Positions 10,680-22,803 of a stretch of 64,000 nt of DNA are shown here, piece by piece. The position numbers were made by a program, and so were the translations under genes. Position 1 is the stretch's first letter. Each line of letters opens with the position of its first letter. The stretch is from Homalodisca vitripennis (Eukaryota > Arthropoda > Insecta > Hemiptera > Cicadellidae). Below the pieces are notes generated by a model, which saw only the letters and a program-made list of their open reading frames with translations, made no database searches and was not told where the DNA came from. The stretch is from NCBI RefSeq assembly GCF_021130785.1, contig NC_060213.1, forward strand, positions 97,208,501 through 97,272,500, given 5' to 3'.

Positions 10680-13600
10680 TGTCATGTTAAAATGTGTAGA
10701 CATTAAGAATTTAACGTACATGATTTATTATTGTTGTTAGTAAAGTGCTAAATATATCACACAGACCAATCACGAGCTCTAACCTATTTACCTTATAACA
10801 TGTAGCTCACCTTAAGTATACACAGAATACTGCCACTGTCACTCACTAATAGTAAACCAGTCTTGGGCGTTAGATAAAGAAAGATGGAGAATGGTGACGC
10901 GTAGAGGAGGGGATCACAGAGCCGAATGGACTTCGGATATGTTCGGGTTCCCGACTCACCAATGCATCATGGGTACCAAGTATGCAATGCAACTCTTCTC
11001 GATTAAATGAGCGGGAAATTCAAATATTTGTCCGAAATGAAAATAAATCTACTAATTTATAAAGAACAATTGTCATGAAATAAAACATACAAAATATTAT
11101 TATTTATAAGGAATAAACGTTAAATTCCACTAAATAGCCGTAGGCTAATGGTTGTTATTGTAGGCTAATATCCCGGTTTAATTATTCCAATAATATTCTT
11201 TCTACATAAAGCAAAGTGGAAACAAATGGCTTTGCTTTGTATTTTTTACCAAACATGGTTAATTAATATTTTAATTAATTTAATTAATATACATTATACG
11301 CAATAAAATTAATTTACGAAATTTAATCCAACATTAAATCATAATTTTGTTATTGTATTTTAAAATGTTCACAGTGCTTTCTTGTTGTAATGATATATTC
11401 TAATAAATTGTATAATATACCATTTTATAAAAAATATCATTGTATGCTCAGTGTTTTATTTTGGGTTTTGAAGTAATATGACAAATTGTTTACAATATTA
11501 CTTTATAGGATTTAAATATGTTTCTATTTAAAACCAAATAGATGCTTACTTCAAAACTAAAAGTCTGAATTTAATTTATGACGAGAAGTGCTATTTATAA
11601 TCAATGTTCACTAGTGTGTTTATTTGACTTTAATTTCAACATTTTAATATACATTCTTATCGAATAACCTAAAAAATAAATTTCTACTTTGAACGAAAAA
11701 CTTCTGCACAGCTCTATAAACGAGTGCGACACGTTAGTGTACAATTATTTCTTATAGTCTAGTGGAGCTGAATTTAAAATTATTATTCGGTATATACTGA
11801 TATACATTAAATGGAGTTGGTAATTAAAATACAACTTATATGCCTATTCCCATAAAAAGTAACAAATTTTCATTATAATCTTCAAAATTAGACGATGTTT
11901 TCGTGATAATAGTAAATGTCATATTGAAAATAATATGTGAAAATGGCAACTTAAATTGAGTTAAACATTTCTTTTTTACTTTACGTTGTATTTAACTTAA
12001 TTGTAATACTGCAACAGTTACAGTTCTTTATCAAAATAATTGCACTGCATTATGCTTCATACTATCTTGTCGTTTTAGTAATTCTGAGATAATTACGTTC
12101 GAGTACCCTGATATGCACCCAATATCCTGACATGTATGAGTAAGTTGATGATTAATTATATATACACAGATCTTCGAGCTGTAATACATTTTAATTTTAA
12201 CCATTGTATAAACTATTTCAGCGTCTATATACTTTATAAAAACACATATTGCTTATACGAGTATTGTTGAATAGACAAAATGTTCAAGAAAACTAAATGC
12301 TCTATTCTATTTATATTGTACTTTAAATATTACATCTTTTCCTAAAAATAAAAACAAGCCTGTCATTAAATAATATGTATGCTAAAACAAATCACAATGA
12401 GTATAGCCTACACACCTAATGAGAGGAAATAGACGTTAGATTTACTATATTGGTATAGAAAACACTGGATACGGATCACACGTAACGTATGTGAAGGCAA
12501 TTGATATGGTAATAAAATTATCAATTTCATCCTTGTCTGGTATTGCTAGATAAAATTTATTACTAATTATTAATACCAGTTATTATTACTACTACATACC
12601 TAATACCAGCTGGGAAGAATTTAAAACGTTTCAAAACTTATGAGGTGATGGAATTCGGCTAGAATAGTGTCCTAGCCTTGCACTATTACGAAACATATAT
12701 ATTTACCCCTTCAATATGACATTTTATAGTAACGACAGCTAACAATTTTCGAGTATAAATCTTAATCTCAATTATGATTTAACTTTTTTAAAAGGTTTTT
12801 ACCAAGGTCTTTGTATTCACTCACTCTATCAACTGCTATTTAGAACAATTTACCTACATTTTAAAACTAGTTGGTAATAAAATTCACCAGGAGTCATGAA
12901 GCTAAGTATTTGTCCAGGACTCTTAATGTTCAAAATATTAGTTAGGCTAAATTTACACACGAGTGTTACCTACCAGTATCATTACGATTGTATCTGAGAT
13001 ATATTTACATCGAGAGGTCTAATTGAATCTTGTAACCTATCTATATAATTTATACAATCTATTTACATTAGTAAGGCTTATTTTACTTTAACCATCTACT
13101 AGTTAGAAAAAGACAGAAATAAAGATAAAAAAGGCCGATCTATACTAATAAAAAACCTATTTGAGTTTAAAAAATGTAAAAATTCAAAAAGGTTTGTTAC
13201 TTACTTGATAATTTGCTTTGTGCAGCTGCTCACGGCGACGTTGGACATGTCAAGATACCTTCTTGCCTCACTAATAAGTCGGACATCGTGTTTTTTCTTA
13301 TAGGTTATGATGGTTAGCTGAGGATATAGAGGGTTAAGAAAACAAAAAAAGTCGTGTACACAGTCTGTTCTATTAATATGTTATTTGATATAAAATGTTA
13401 TATACACTGAAACCTCAAAAATGTTGATTTTGTTGTATCCCATACAATTAAAGAACGGGATATGTGTAACTCAAGCAAGCAGTGCTATGCCGATTTAAGT
13501 TGAGCCCAATCTTTGAAGGACAAAATCACCCTTCACCACCGCAGCTTCGATCCTTGCCAACTGCTCACCCAACTTGTACATTTTCCCCAACCTCATCCCC

Positions 13601-13997
13601 AGAACCTCAAGCTGTCCCCAACAAAAAGAGTTGGAATTTTCGTGAATTTTGCGACACTTCTGATTTGCTTGAATACAAACAATTTTTTCAGGCTTTAATT
13701 TTAGAAATGTGTTTGAAAAATACTGTGCCATACTTATTTATTGTTATAAATAAATTAGTTTCTAATATGTTAAAATCTTTATGCTAGGTGATTATGTACA
13801 GTTATCAGCAAACACAGAGGTGCCTTCTGGGATGACCTCTGAAACTCCAAGAATGTATTAACAGTTTTAATATAAGGTTCACTTCTGTATAAATAAAATT
13901 AAAGGGGTATATTATATTATGATTATTATATAAATCAATTCTGTATATTAAAGGAGTAAGCTATCTGCTAGTTGTTTTTATAAATAAATCTGCAGCG
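10680..13997. other. AT-rich intergenic stretch
   Basis: No gene or mobile element recognised. The 13482-13787 region has overlapping ORFs on both strands but no identifiable domain. A CpG-containing patch near 10880-10980 is unremarkable otherwise. Confidence 0.5.

Positions 13998-14052
<55 letters not shown>
13998..14052 (+). repeat. Poly-T followed by (TA)n microsatellite
   Basis: 28 T in a row, then about 13 TA units. Simple-sequence DNA. Confidence 0.9.
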
Positions 14053-14960
14053 GCAGAAGATGGAGATTTAATCCAAATTAATTTTATATAGATAGGATCA
14101 AGATGTCAGAAAAGGTTTTGTATACTGTTGATCTACACTTTACATCATAAGCTACCGCTCGCTACCTCACTGTAAAAACCACTTTTCTTGCTCTGGGTGT
14201 TAACAATGGTTGGTTCTCTTGTGATCTAAAAACATTATATTTTAAAGTCTATCAATATTGAATCTGAAAAGCTCCTTACACTTGAAGAGCTCTCTAACAC
14301 AGTATTCGTAGTGCATAGGGGAATGAATACAGAAAAAAGCTGTACCGTATTGACTTGTAATTATTATTATTACTGAGCATTTATTATTCACATCATAACA
14401 AGTAATAGCTCTTAAAATAATAAGTCTTTTAGCCTACTTGTTTTTATTCACTTTATTAATTGCATATCTTCTGAACTCCAGATGACAAGCTGGTGTAGAT
14501 TAGAATCATCACATTTACTATAATGTAAATCTGTTTTGGTACACAACTTTAAAGGAGAGTTCTTCAACTAAGATTGAGGGTTCTTTCTCTAAACTATTAT
14601 CAACTTATATTTTCCTTCAATGTAATATTTCTTGGGTTTCTGCTTACATTTATTTTTGTTTATTGTCCTGGTTTAGCAATATGAATTTGGTTAGATGTAG
14701 CCTTCTCTTAGTGGACAACATTACTGTCATAGTAACAGGCACTGCTCAAACAACAGCTATAAGTATCTATAGCTGGGTTGAACAAAAATAATGATAAGGT
14801 AAAATTACAACAGTTACTTTGGGAGACTTCAAACTTCTGGGACTTTGGCTTTACACTACTCTGGGTCTAACAGATTCCCTAGTGTGGGTAATTATTAGAA
14901 TGCATATCAATATCAACTTTTTTTGTGAGACTTAAAACACTAAAGATAAAATAAATATGA
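14053..14960. other. AT-rich intergenic stretch
   Basis: Nothing supported on either strand. Confidence 0.5.
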
Positions 14961-15200
14961 CAGTGGCGTAACTAAGAGAATTATGAGGGAGTAGACCTCC
15001 CCCTTCCTGAAAGCGCTAAAAATTTAAAAAACAAATATAACAGCAATATAACTTGTTTTAAGTGATTATTTAGTTAATTTTTACTTCAAATTAGGCCTAG
15101 CTAATTTTTAAATTCAGATTTATTCCATACTGCCCCCCTTGTACTGTCTCTTCAATCAGATTCTCCCCCCCCCCCAAGCCAAGTACTAGTTACACCACTG
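14961..15200. mobile_element. CAGTGGCG-type MITE, copy 1
   Basis: Starts CAGTGGCGTAACTA and ends TAGTTACACCACTG, giving terminal inverted repeats of about 14 bp with one mismatch. Non-coding, with C-rich runs near the right end. Same family as 49629-49877, where an 8-bp duplication is intact; here no clear target duplication remains. Probably a non-autonomous hAT-group element. Confidence 0.75.
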
Positions 15201-16803
15201 AGACCTAACAAAAAGTGCCCCGATTTAAGATTTCTAGGACTCAAAAATCCATTCTTACAGAGGCAATAAAGTAATTTCTTAAAATAATTTATCTTTGGAG
15301 ATGCAAATTATAAATCCCAAGTTATAATGATGTTTCCTATTATGTGTATATAATTGCCACAATTGCTCACTTTTGTTCATAATTTTGTTTGTTTGTCCAC
15401 AGAATTCTTATAATTATACAACATCCAAGACCGAAATTCTAATGTCCACTGTTCGTAGAATTTTTTTCAATTGTGGCAAGCAATTAAGTATAATGAAATA
15501 CTAACAAAATATAAATGTTTACATTATATAAAAACAATACTAACAATACTACAAGGTTAAATGGATCTATGAGAAATTGTTGACCTTGTGTATTCCATTT
15601 AATACATTTTCACACATACAAAATTTCAGAAACAGAACATGTTTTCTGCTCGGGTAGAAGTAGAGTACTTAATAGAAAATTAATTCATTGTGTTATTGAA
15701 TCAATGATCCAGTAGGTTACACATTGCTAGTATTGGACTTCCTCATTTGTTGGCCAAACTCGAGTGCCACCCATCAGCTTGTCTTGTTGGAGACCCACTG
15801 CACTGTGATGATACAGACACTCTAGATGCTTCTTAGCAATGTGGCTTAAGAAGGAGATGAAAATGAACGAAGAAAGTGCTCTTCATGCTGTGTCATTTGA
15901 ATCCTTTGGCATTGCATCACGTTTTTCAAACTGATTACTTCATCCTGAGACATCAAAATAGTTACTGTCAGGGGCTGGGGAGGGGACCAGGGGCATGCCA
16001 AGGGAGTTTTAGTGGTTTTAGCACTTTCACAACCAAACTCTGCTCATTAAATGTCTTAAGTGACCATGTAATATTTTAATAATACTATAAATGTAAGTTT
16101 TACACATTTGTTTGATAGCACAAACATATTGCTATCCCGGGTACCAGATATCCTTGACACGCCACTGGGAGGTGAGTGCAGAGGAGCATTTGGATTTATG
16201 TGCAGTAGGACCGCAATACAAAGTACATTTATTTACAATGTACATAACCGTTTATAAACCAAAATCAGATAACAGGAACTCATGTTTGGCCAGATGTAAG
16301 GAATGAGTGTGCCCTCACCTGCTGAGTGCAAAATATGACTCCTCAAACTCAGGCAATGAAGGTACAGAAACTGCTCTATCACCCTCTTACTATAGAGAAG
16401 TTTGTCTTAAAATTGGAAAATAATTTAAAGAAACTGAAGAAAAATTATTAAAACATTTAAAAAAATAAATAAATAATTATAAATAAAAAATAAATAAATA
16501 AAAAATGTATAAATAATAAATATTATTGAGATAAATAAATAATAATTATTATTATATTGTTATTTTAATGTTGTATACATTTATATATTATTAACTTATT
16601 AAATTATTATTTAATTTATTCTTTTGAGATTTTAAGAATTTTTTATTCATTTTTTTTATTATTAAAAAAACTTAGTACGGTAACTAAAGTTTTTGGTGTG
16701 TTATGTGTAAAAATTTGGTTTGATCTGTCTTTTAGGAATATTCTAGCTGCATCAGAGACAATCTGCAATAAAATGGTTCAAAAAAAGCATAAATAGTGTT
16801 GAG
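15201..16803. other. Intergenic stretch, AT-rich low complexity at 16430-16680
   Basis: No gene supported. 16430-16680 is almost pure A/T with AAATAAATAAT-type repeats. Confidence 0.5.
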
Positions 16804-17275
16804 TTTTTTTTCACTTTGAAAAAGATCTGTGATATCTCATTGAACTTTGCCCTACAAGAACCTTTGCGCTTCCTTCAGGGTGACAGGATATTCAGGATGG
16901 GAAAGGTTGGAGGTAGCTCCTCCTGTATCCATGTATCTTATGAGATAGTACCCATGAGATAGCGAATACTACATCACAGTCATAACACATCGGAAGAAAG
17001 AGATTAGCTCTGTTCCAGTCAAAGCAGATTGGAGACAGTACTCCCTCCCCATATTCAGGTTAGCAACAGCCTGTTTATAACACTAAGGGAGCTCTATCTA
17101 ATCCAACAATTATCCTCTGACTATCAATTAACTCTTTTATCCAAATATCTGGACATTTGCAGTTATTGATGTGTTGCTCTTCGTCATCCATGGGATTGCC
17201 CAGATGTAAGTGACACATTGGTTTTTGCTGTTCCCAGTTGTTCAACTGGAAGGCAGTGAACCCTCCTCGGGTTAG
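16804..17275 (-). mobile_element. SINE-like family, copy 2
   Basis: The reverse complement matches the 1696-2192 insertion over most of its length: the CCCAGCAGGG/CCCGAGGAGGG start, CAGCAAAAACC, ATCTGGGCAA and GTCACTCCGGAAG-like end, followed by a T-run (16805-16812) that is the poly-A tail on this strand. Divergence is high, so this copy is older or from another subfamily. Confidence 0.72.
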
Positions 17276-18124
17276 TAAAAGTTGCTAAAAAGTTTACATT
17301 ATTTTTTTAGTTCTTAGTTAATTGCAGCCAATAGCATTACCATCTAACTTTTCCAGCTCACTCCACATTAAAACTATAATTACATAATTAAATTCTTGAA
17401 GTATATCAGCCTTGTTGAGGAGAGCTAGTTTATTTAAATAGAATCATCTTCAGTTTAACATCTGTTGTTGATTTTTTTAACATCTGTTGACTGAAGATAA
17501 TTCCACAGCAAAGCCAAAATATTTCAAGAATTTAATCATGACACTTTCTACCCATTGTCTGATCTTTTATTGAATTTGTGGGGTTAATTAGTAACCTCTT
17601 AGATTTGAGGAAATGTTTGTGCCAGTCTTCAAAATATCTATATTCTAGGAAATCAATTAATTTGATTTTACTGTATTAAAAATACATTGTAAAAAATCAA
17701 AATATTTGAGTTTGAATTATACTTTCCCATTACACTTCAATACACTTTTTTAATAAATTTAATGGTTTTTTTTATTTGATCCTTTAAAAATATTTAAAAC
17801 AAAGAAAAGGTTAAACGTCTACCTGTGAGTAAAAAAAAAGATAAAATTTCTAACAAAATTTAGAATAGATTATCAGAAATGGCTTCAGAGGAAAGCATTC
17901 TATTCTACTGAAGAATATTTTAGTATGTAAATGGCTGTACATTTTTGGTCTTTTTAATGTTTTTGTTGCATTGCAAAATAATTTAGACTTTAGTAAATTT
18001 TATTATAAGACCTTGAATAACAAATCACCAGTCATGTACATGATATAATGTGATATTTTTAAATAAATAAATAAAAAATTAACCAAAACATACAGCAAAC
18101 AACTTCTTTTCTTTGATAACAAGG
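17276..18124. other. AT-rich intergenic stretch
   Basis: No gene or element recognised. Confidence 0.5.
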
Positions 18125-19620
18125 CATGAATGAATAAGAATAAGAATAATTTATTCCATTGATCTGTTTACAGAAATAGGACAAGTCATTTTAAAATGTA
18201 CAATGCATACACTATGAGCTAAAAATAATTACATTAACACAAACAGTTTTTTTAATGTCAATATGAAATTTAATTAATGTAGCGACAAACAAAAAGTAAT
18301 TTAGTTAGTCTTAAATTAAAACCTAACATCAATATGGCAATTCATGAATCCCTCGATGCTGTAAAAAGGATTTTTCACTAACTAATCATATAAACTTTTT
18401 TTTAATATTTTAAAGAAAAAGTCTTGCATCATCAGGCAGCTTATTAAAAAAATATATAAAGTTTAATTTAACAAGCTTTTAGTCTCAGCTAGTCTGTGAG
18501 GCAATATATCAATATTATTGTTTCCCTAGTGTTGTATTGATGGATCTCCTATCTTGTATTAAAAAATCCAAATTAGATTTTGTATACCAAATAGGTTCTG
18601 TATGCTTTGTGGAGAGCATTTAAAAAGGGTACATGGTCTGCAAGACAATGTTCACCAAGTATAGTATTAAATAGCTTTGTATTAAAACAATATTGTCAAT
18701 GCAGGAATTATAGCATGTAGGTTGATTATTTGTAATAAAAAGATTAAGGGATCTAAGAATGTTACTAAATTTTGAAAGATCCAAATGACTATTATCATTA
18801 TTACCTATTTCAATATTAAAATCCCTAGCTATGAGTACTCTCTAGTTATTAATTAGTAACCTTTTGATAGTATGCTGAAAACAGTTAAAAAATTTGTTAA
18901 TATCTCCATTTGGAGATCTATAAATGCTCACAATAAAAATATTTAATTGTATTAATTTATACAACAAAATCTAATTCAAAATTAAATTTAAATACATCAA
19001 CAACAGAAAATTATATTGTATTTTTAACATAAATACCATCCGCTATTTTTCCTAGTTTTTCTACAGACTACAGTGGCTGGAGTAAAATTCTCTGGTACCA
19101 ATAGATCTAGTTCATTTTGTTTCAGCCAGTGTTCTGATATACAAATTAAGTTCTTTTTCTATACATAAACTTTCTAAGTACAATATTTTGTTTCTTAAAC
19201 AATACACATTTACTTGCATTAGTCTAAAAAATACTTTTGAACCTTTGTTACGCTTTTCTGAGACACTCATGGATTTTTAACTACTCGTAGCTACATCAAA
19301 CTGGGAGGAGCACACAGGTAATTGTGGATTTTGTTTGCAGAGGAGAAGTACTGATGTTGTAGGTTGTAGGAGGTAGGAGGGACCCGCTGAAGGAATGGTA
19401 TTCAGGGCAAGATTTGCTGGTATGGACGCACGCTCAGAATGGGGGTAGGAGGATGGTGACAGTGGATGTAAGGGATGCGGAAGGCTTGTTGATGCTGATG
19501 ACCTCTGTAAATGGGGTAGGCCTGCTGTTGTCAATGATGGATGTGGATGGGGCAGAACTCCGAAGGCGAAGACTGCAGTGCTTGAAATGGGCCTGATTTT
19601 GGACTCTCACGGGCACAACT
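18125..19620 (-). mobile_element. Non-LTR retrotransposon fragment, RT deleted
   Basis: Read on the minus strand: a proline/serine-rich tail of a probable first ORF (about 19620-19260), then an endonuclease (about 19230-18560), then a 3' end with a (TTATTC)n simple repeat at 18131-18157. The reverse transcriptase is missing, so this copy has an internal deletion. Terminal simple repeats of this kind are usual for CR1/Jockey-like elements. Confidence 0.7.
18560..19230 (-). pseudogene. Endonuclease domain of non-LTR element
   Basis: The minus strand gives CLRNKILYLESLCIEKELNL, then SEHWLKQNELDLL in a shifted frame, later ARDFNIEIGNNDNSHLDL (the GDFN block, with the G and first residue altered) and NNQPTCYNSCIDNIVL, the 'pTr...scIDNI' block typical of these endonucleases. 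Several stops and frameshifts are present. Inactive. Confidence 0.75.
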
Positions 19621-20299
19621 GTTGTCAGAGTCTACGAAGCTCTCACAATGAAGTGTTACTGCAAGGAGTTGTCTGTTGAACGAGAGGATCCGGTACCTGC
19701 TTAATTGCTGTTATCAGTGTGATTGTTTTCTTGAGCCGATTAACAAAATTATGATATGATATACCTCTTTTCATACAACCTCAACCTTTGGGACTGCTCA
19801 TTATAAGTAAAAAATGTATTTCAGCCCCTGTTTGCTGCTGGAATTGCACTAGTTTGCCCACAAAGTGTTGAATTTGAACATTATCCCTGTTACAACCCAT
19901 TGGTGAGCAAAAAATGTACTGATTGATAACAATCAAAACTACCAGGGGATAGGAGGATTCTGCAGAAGCCAATCATGTAAAAGTTTCTTACATTTTTGAA
20001 AATATAAATACATAATTATGGGTTTCATATTATTATACATTTTGAAAAAAACCACAATATGACTTTTCAGAGTTTTAGTTAGGTTTATCATTGTTTATCA
20101 TGGAATAATCACATATGTGAATTCCATGATAGATTGTTATCTATATGAAATTTAACAGAGCTAACATCATTTTTATATTAAAGTTTAGTTAGTTTTAACA
20201 GTAAATAAATAATTATTGTGTATTTTTTCTGGGTTATGTAATGTAGTCCTATTTGAACTAAACCAGTTAACAGCACAGTTTAAGTTTCTAAAGATTTTA
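19621..20299. other. Intergenic stretch
   Basis: No domain recognised in the short ORFs here; possibly degraded first-ORF sequence of the neighbouring non-LTR fragment. Confidence 0.4.
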
Positions 20300-20560
20300 A
20301 ATTCCTATATATTTGTGTTAACTTGTTGTAATATCTGCATAGAGAATTGTGGATGACTCCCCTGTATTTGAATAGTCATTAACGTAGATCAGAAGATCAA
20401 TCCTTGAGGAACGCCCCATTCAAATGAAATATCATTTAACCATCTATAATTTGTGTACAGTTTTTGCCTATGGGTTTTTAGATTTGATTTGATAAGATCA
20501 TATTCCTCTAATTCTAAACAATAATAGAAAACATTATGACTACACTTGGGTCAAAACAAC
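20300..20560 (-). pseudogene. Reverse transcriptase fragment (non-LTR)
   Basis: The minus strand reads EWGVPQGLI, a stop, then a shifted frame with VNDYSNTGESSTILYADIT: the GVPQGS and YADD blocks of a non-LTR RT with the second D lost. It lies upstream (on the minus strand) of the endonuclease at 18560-19230, which is the wrong order for one element, so it is a separate insertion. Confidence 0.7.
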
Positions 20561-21032
20561 TTATTAACTAAATACAGGCAATATGAGTACAATTATGATT
20601 TTTTGAAGGGAGCAAGAGCTACAGATTTAATATAATTCACTGATAATATGATTGACAAACTGGAATAAGGCTGTGTGATAAGTAAAGCATATCTAGTTAT
20701 AGTTTTGCCAATAAGGGGTGGAATAGCATGCTCAAATCTGGAAATTATTATTTTTCAACAGAAACAAACCAATTAAATGTCTTTCAGGACTAGAGACAAT
20801 TGTCGAGAATCCTTTAGGCCCAGCACAGACTACAGTTGCAAACCAGTTTAGCGCACAACTATTTGGTGACCTCGGCAATGTATTTGGAGTGGGGAGGGCC
20901 AAGACACGACCGGTTTTTGACAATCTAAAACCAGTCACATGCAACCGTAGGCCCGCAGTTTCAGTTGTGTAGCAGACTTCAGTTGCACAAGACCATGTGG
21001 TGTTTTGCCGACTGCATAGTGTCTATTTCAAC

Positions 21033-21177
21033 ACGAGTGATCAAGAACTCAACATTAAGCTCGTTGGAGCAGTGGAGAAGTATGAAGTTCTGTACAACTA
21101 GGAACTCCCAGAATATACAAGGAAAGATGTGACGGAGAAAGCATGGAAAGAAGTGTCTGCTGAAGTGGATATGCCAG
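21033..21177 (+). pseudogene. MADF-domain (Myb/SANT-like) protein of PIF/Harbinger
   Basis: The plus strand gives DQELNIKLVGAVEKYEVLYN, an in-frame TAG, then ELPEYTRKDVTEKAWKEVS and a GTAAG donor at 21178. This is the start of a MADF domain (hydrophobic-rich first helix, 'vLYn...peY', then 'aWkeV'). In PIF/Harbinger elements such a DNA-binding partner helps the transposase reach the nucleus and bind the ends. The stop and an ACG at the expected ATG position make it inactive. Confidence 0.75.
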
Positions 21178-21305
21178 GTAAGAAAATATATTATTTCATA
21201 GTTTTCAGGGAAATACTGCTAGTTGGAAGAGTACTCTACAGAAAATTCACTTTGTCTGTCTGTGTTTAGTGCATAGTGTCTGTCTGTGACATTAATCTTG
21301 TTATA

Positions 21306-21670
21306 CAGTAGAACCCCTCATATCCGGCCTCGGTTTTACCGCACCTCGGTTTATCCGGCCACTTCCCGCAAGCCAATATCGAAATTTATTTACCACGGCT
21401 TGCAGACGCGCAGTTGCACGCACTAGTCTCCCACGACTCTTGCGTTATTTTGGTGTATCTATTTGTTTACATTTTCCTGTGTTGTCCTCAGTTGAGCTAG
21501 TAGGTTTAACCTGTAAACAGTTCGTTGATTATTTCCAGTGCGGTTAGTACAGTACAGTACAATTGTTTTGTTTCGTCAAGTGCTGTGTACTGTAGGTTGG
21601 TTTATCCGGCCGAATCGTTATCCGGCCAGGGGCTTGGTCCCGTGGTGGCCGGATATGAGGGGTTCTACTG
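21306..21670. mobile_element. Pogo/Tigger-like MITE with perfect 24-bp TIRs
   Basis: Begins CAGTAGAACCCCTCATATCC and ends with the exact reverse complement over 24 bp (21647-21670). Flanked by TA on both sides (21304-21305 and 21671-21672). Non-coding, 365 bp. TIRs starting CAGTAGAACCCC with TA duplication are characteristic of pogo/Tigger-group elements. Perfect ends suggest recent activity. Nested inside the Harbinger remnant. Confidence 0.9.
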
Positions 21671-21723
21671 TACCATTTAAAGAATCTTAAAAATATATGA
21701 TTTACTTATTTTTCATCACTTAC

Positions 21724-21837
21724 TGTGGAGGGAGGTGTTTCACTCACCCAGTTACATAACATTGGGTGCTCTCTCTGTACCCTTCGCCGTCTTCGGTATT
21801 GATAGTAGTTAACGTCTTCTTCGTCTGAGTCTGACAT
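21724..21837 (-). pseudogene. PIF/Harbinger transposase, first exon
   Basis: From ATG at 21837 the minus strand reads MSDSDEEDVNYYQYRRRRRV then QREHPMLCNW, ending at a consensus GTAAGT donor (21723-21718). The acidic start followed by a run of five arginines and 'hP' is the usual N-terminus of Harbinger transposases. The exon is 38 codons and ends in phase 0. No downstream DDE exons remain: they would fall where the MITE and MADF exon now lie. Confidence 0.72.
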
Positions 21838-22034
21838 GGTAAGTGCAAACAGTCAAGCCAAGGTATTAAAAACAAACACGTTAACTTAATAAACACTCCA
21901 ATAAAGACGCAACTGATACACAACCAACCCTTCGATGTGTGTGGACAGAAGTTTTGTTTCAGTTGTAAACTAATTGCAAACACAACTTGTTTCCAACTAT
22001 AGTTGCAGCAAAGTCACTCCGTGTGCGCTGGGCC

Positions 22035-22803
22035 AGTTACATTATAAATAAGGGAGGTTATCCTACATGTAGTAAGAATTAACCAAGACAAACAGAGATT
22101 TGCAACAACATAACATTAGAAACGTAACTCAAGCTGCTTGCGTAACTGAAACGTAACGCAAGCAGCTTGCTCAGGTCGCACCTTCCCTCTTTGAAAGGCC
22201 CTTTTAATCAGAGTTGATACATACTAACCAGATCCTGGGGTAGCTTGAAATGCTTATGACCAGGAACTGAATCAATGCGTGTCTGAACCTGGGTTTAGAT
22301 CAGGCCGTATCAAGGCCTACAAGGATTGCAGTTGTAAGTTAGAAGTTGACAAATCGGCTGGAATTTACTCTCTGCCGAATTTACTCTGTAGTGTTATTGA
22401 TCTATTGTTTACCTCCACTGTTTTTACAAAGGCAACTAGTTTCGTATTTAATGGTTATGTTATGGCATTCCTGTTCTACCAATGACACGCCTGGTGGGAC
22501 ACTCACAGGCAAACAAATCAATTCACAGTGGGTTAAAGTTGAGAATCTTTTTATATCTACAAAAGGTCCGTATCCTGAAACTACAGAGCAAAATACATAG
22601 GCCTACAGAATTTCTTTTTCAAAAGTATTTTTAGGGCTACAGTATAATATGCGGCCACCAACACAATCGGATTATGATTATCAATATTATCAAATACAAC
22701 ATTTAACCTATACATTTTTATAATAAATCATTGCCAGTTTTCTTTATTTAGACTAGTGATATCATTACCAGCTGCTATTTTGTTTATGTAGGACAAAAAC
22801 AAA
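22035..22803. other. Intergenic stretch
   Basis: No gene supported; ORFs at 22279-22600 lack recognisable features. Confidence 0.45.

Larger units (their letters stand above)
20817..22034. mobile_element. PIF/Harbinger remnant with MADF and transposase exons
   Basis: Ends are related inverted repeats, GGCCCAGCACAGAC at the left and the reverse of GGCCCAGCGCACAC at the right. Inside are a MADF-domain exon on plus (21033-21177) and the first exon of a Harbinger-type transposase on minus (21724-21837), facing each other. PIF/Harbinger elements carry exactly these two genes. The middle is mostly lost, and a pogo-like MITE has inserted at 21306. The expected TTA target duplication is approximate here (TTA on the left, AGTTA on the right). 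Confidence 0.72.

Noticed and set aside
13482..13787. Overlapping 101-aa (+) and 78-aa (-) ORFs
   Set aside because: No domain, both strands equally open, proline-rich composition from a C-rich patch; possibly an unrecognised repeat.
18560..20560. One continuous non-LTR element on minus
   Set aside because: The RT fragment lies upstream of the endonuclease, the reverse of the order required, so these are separate fragments.
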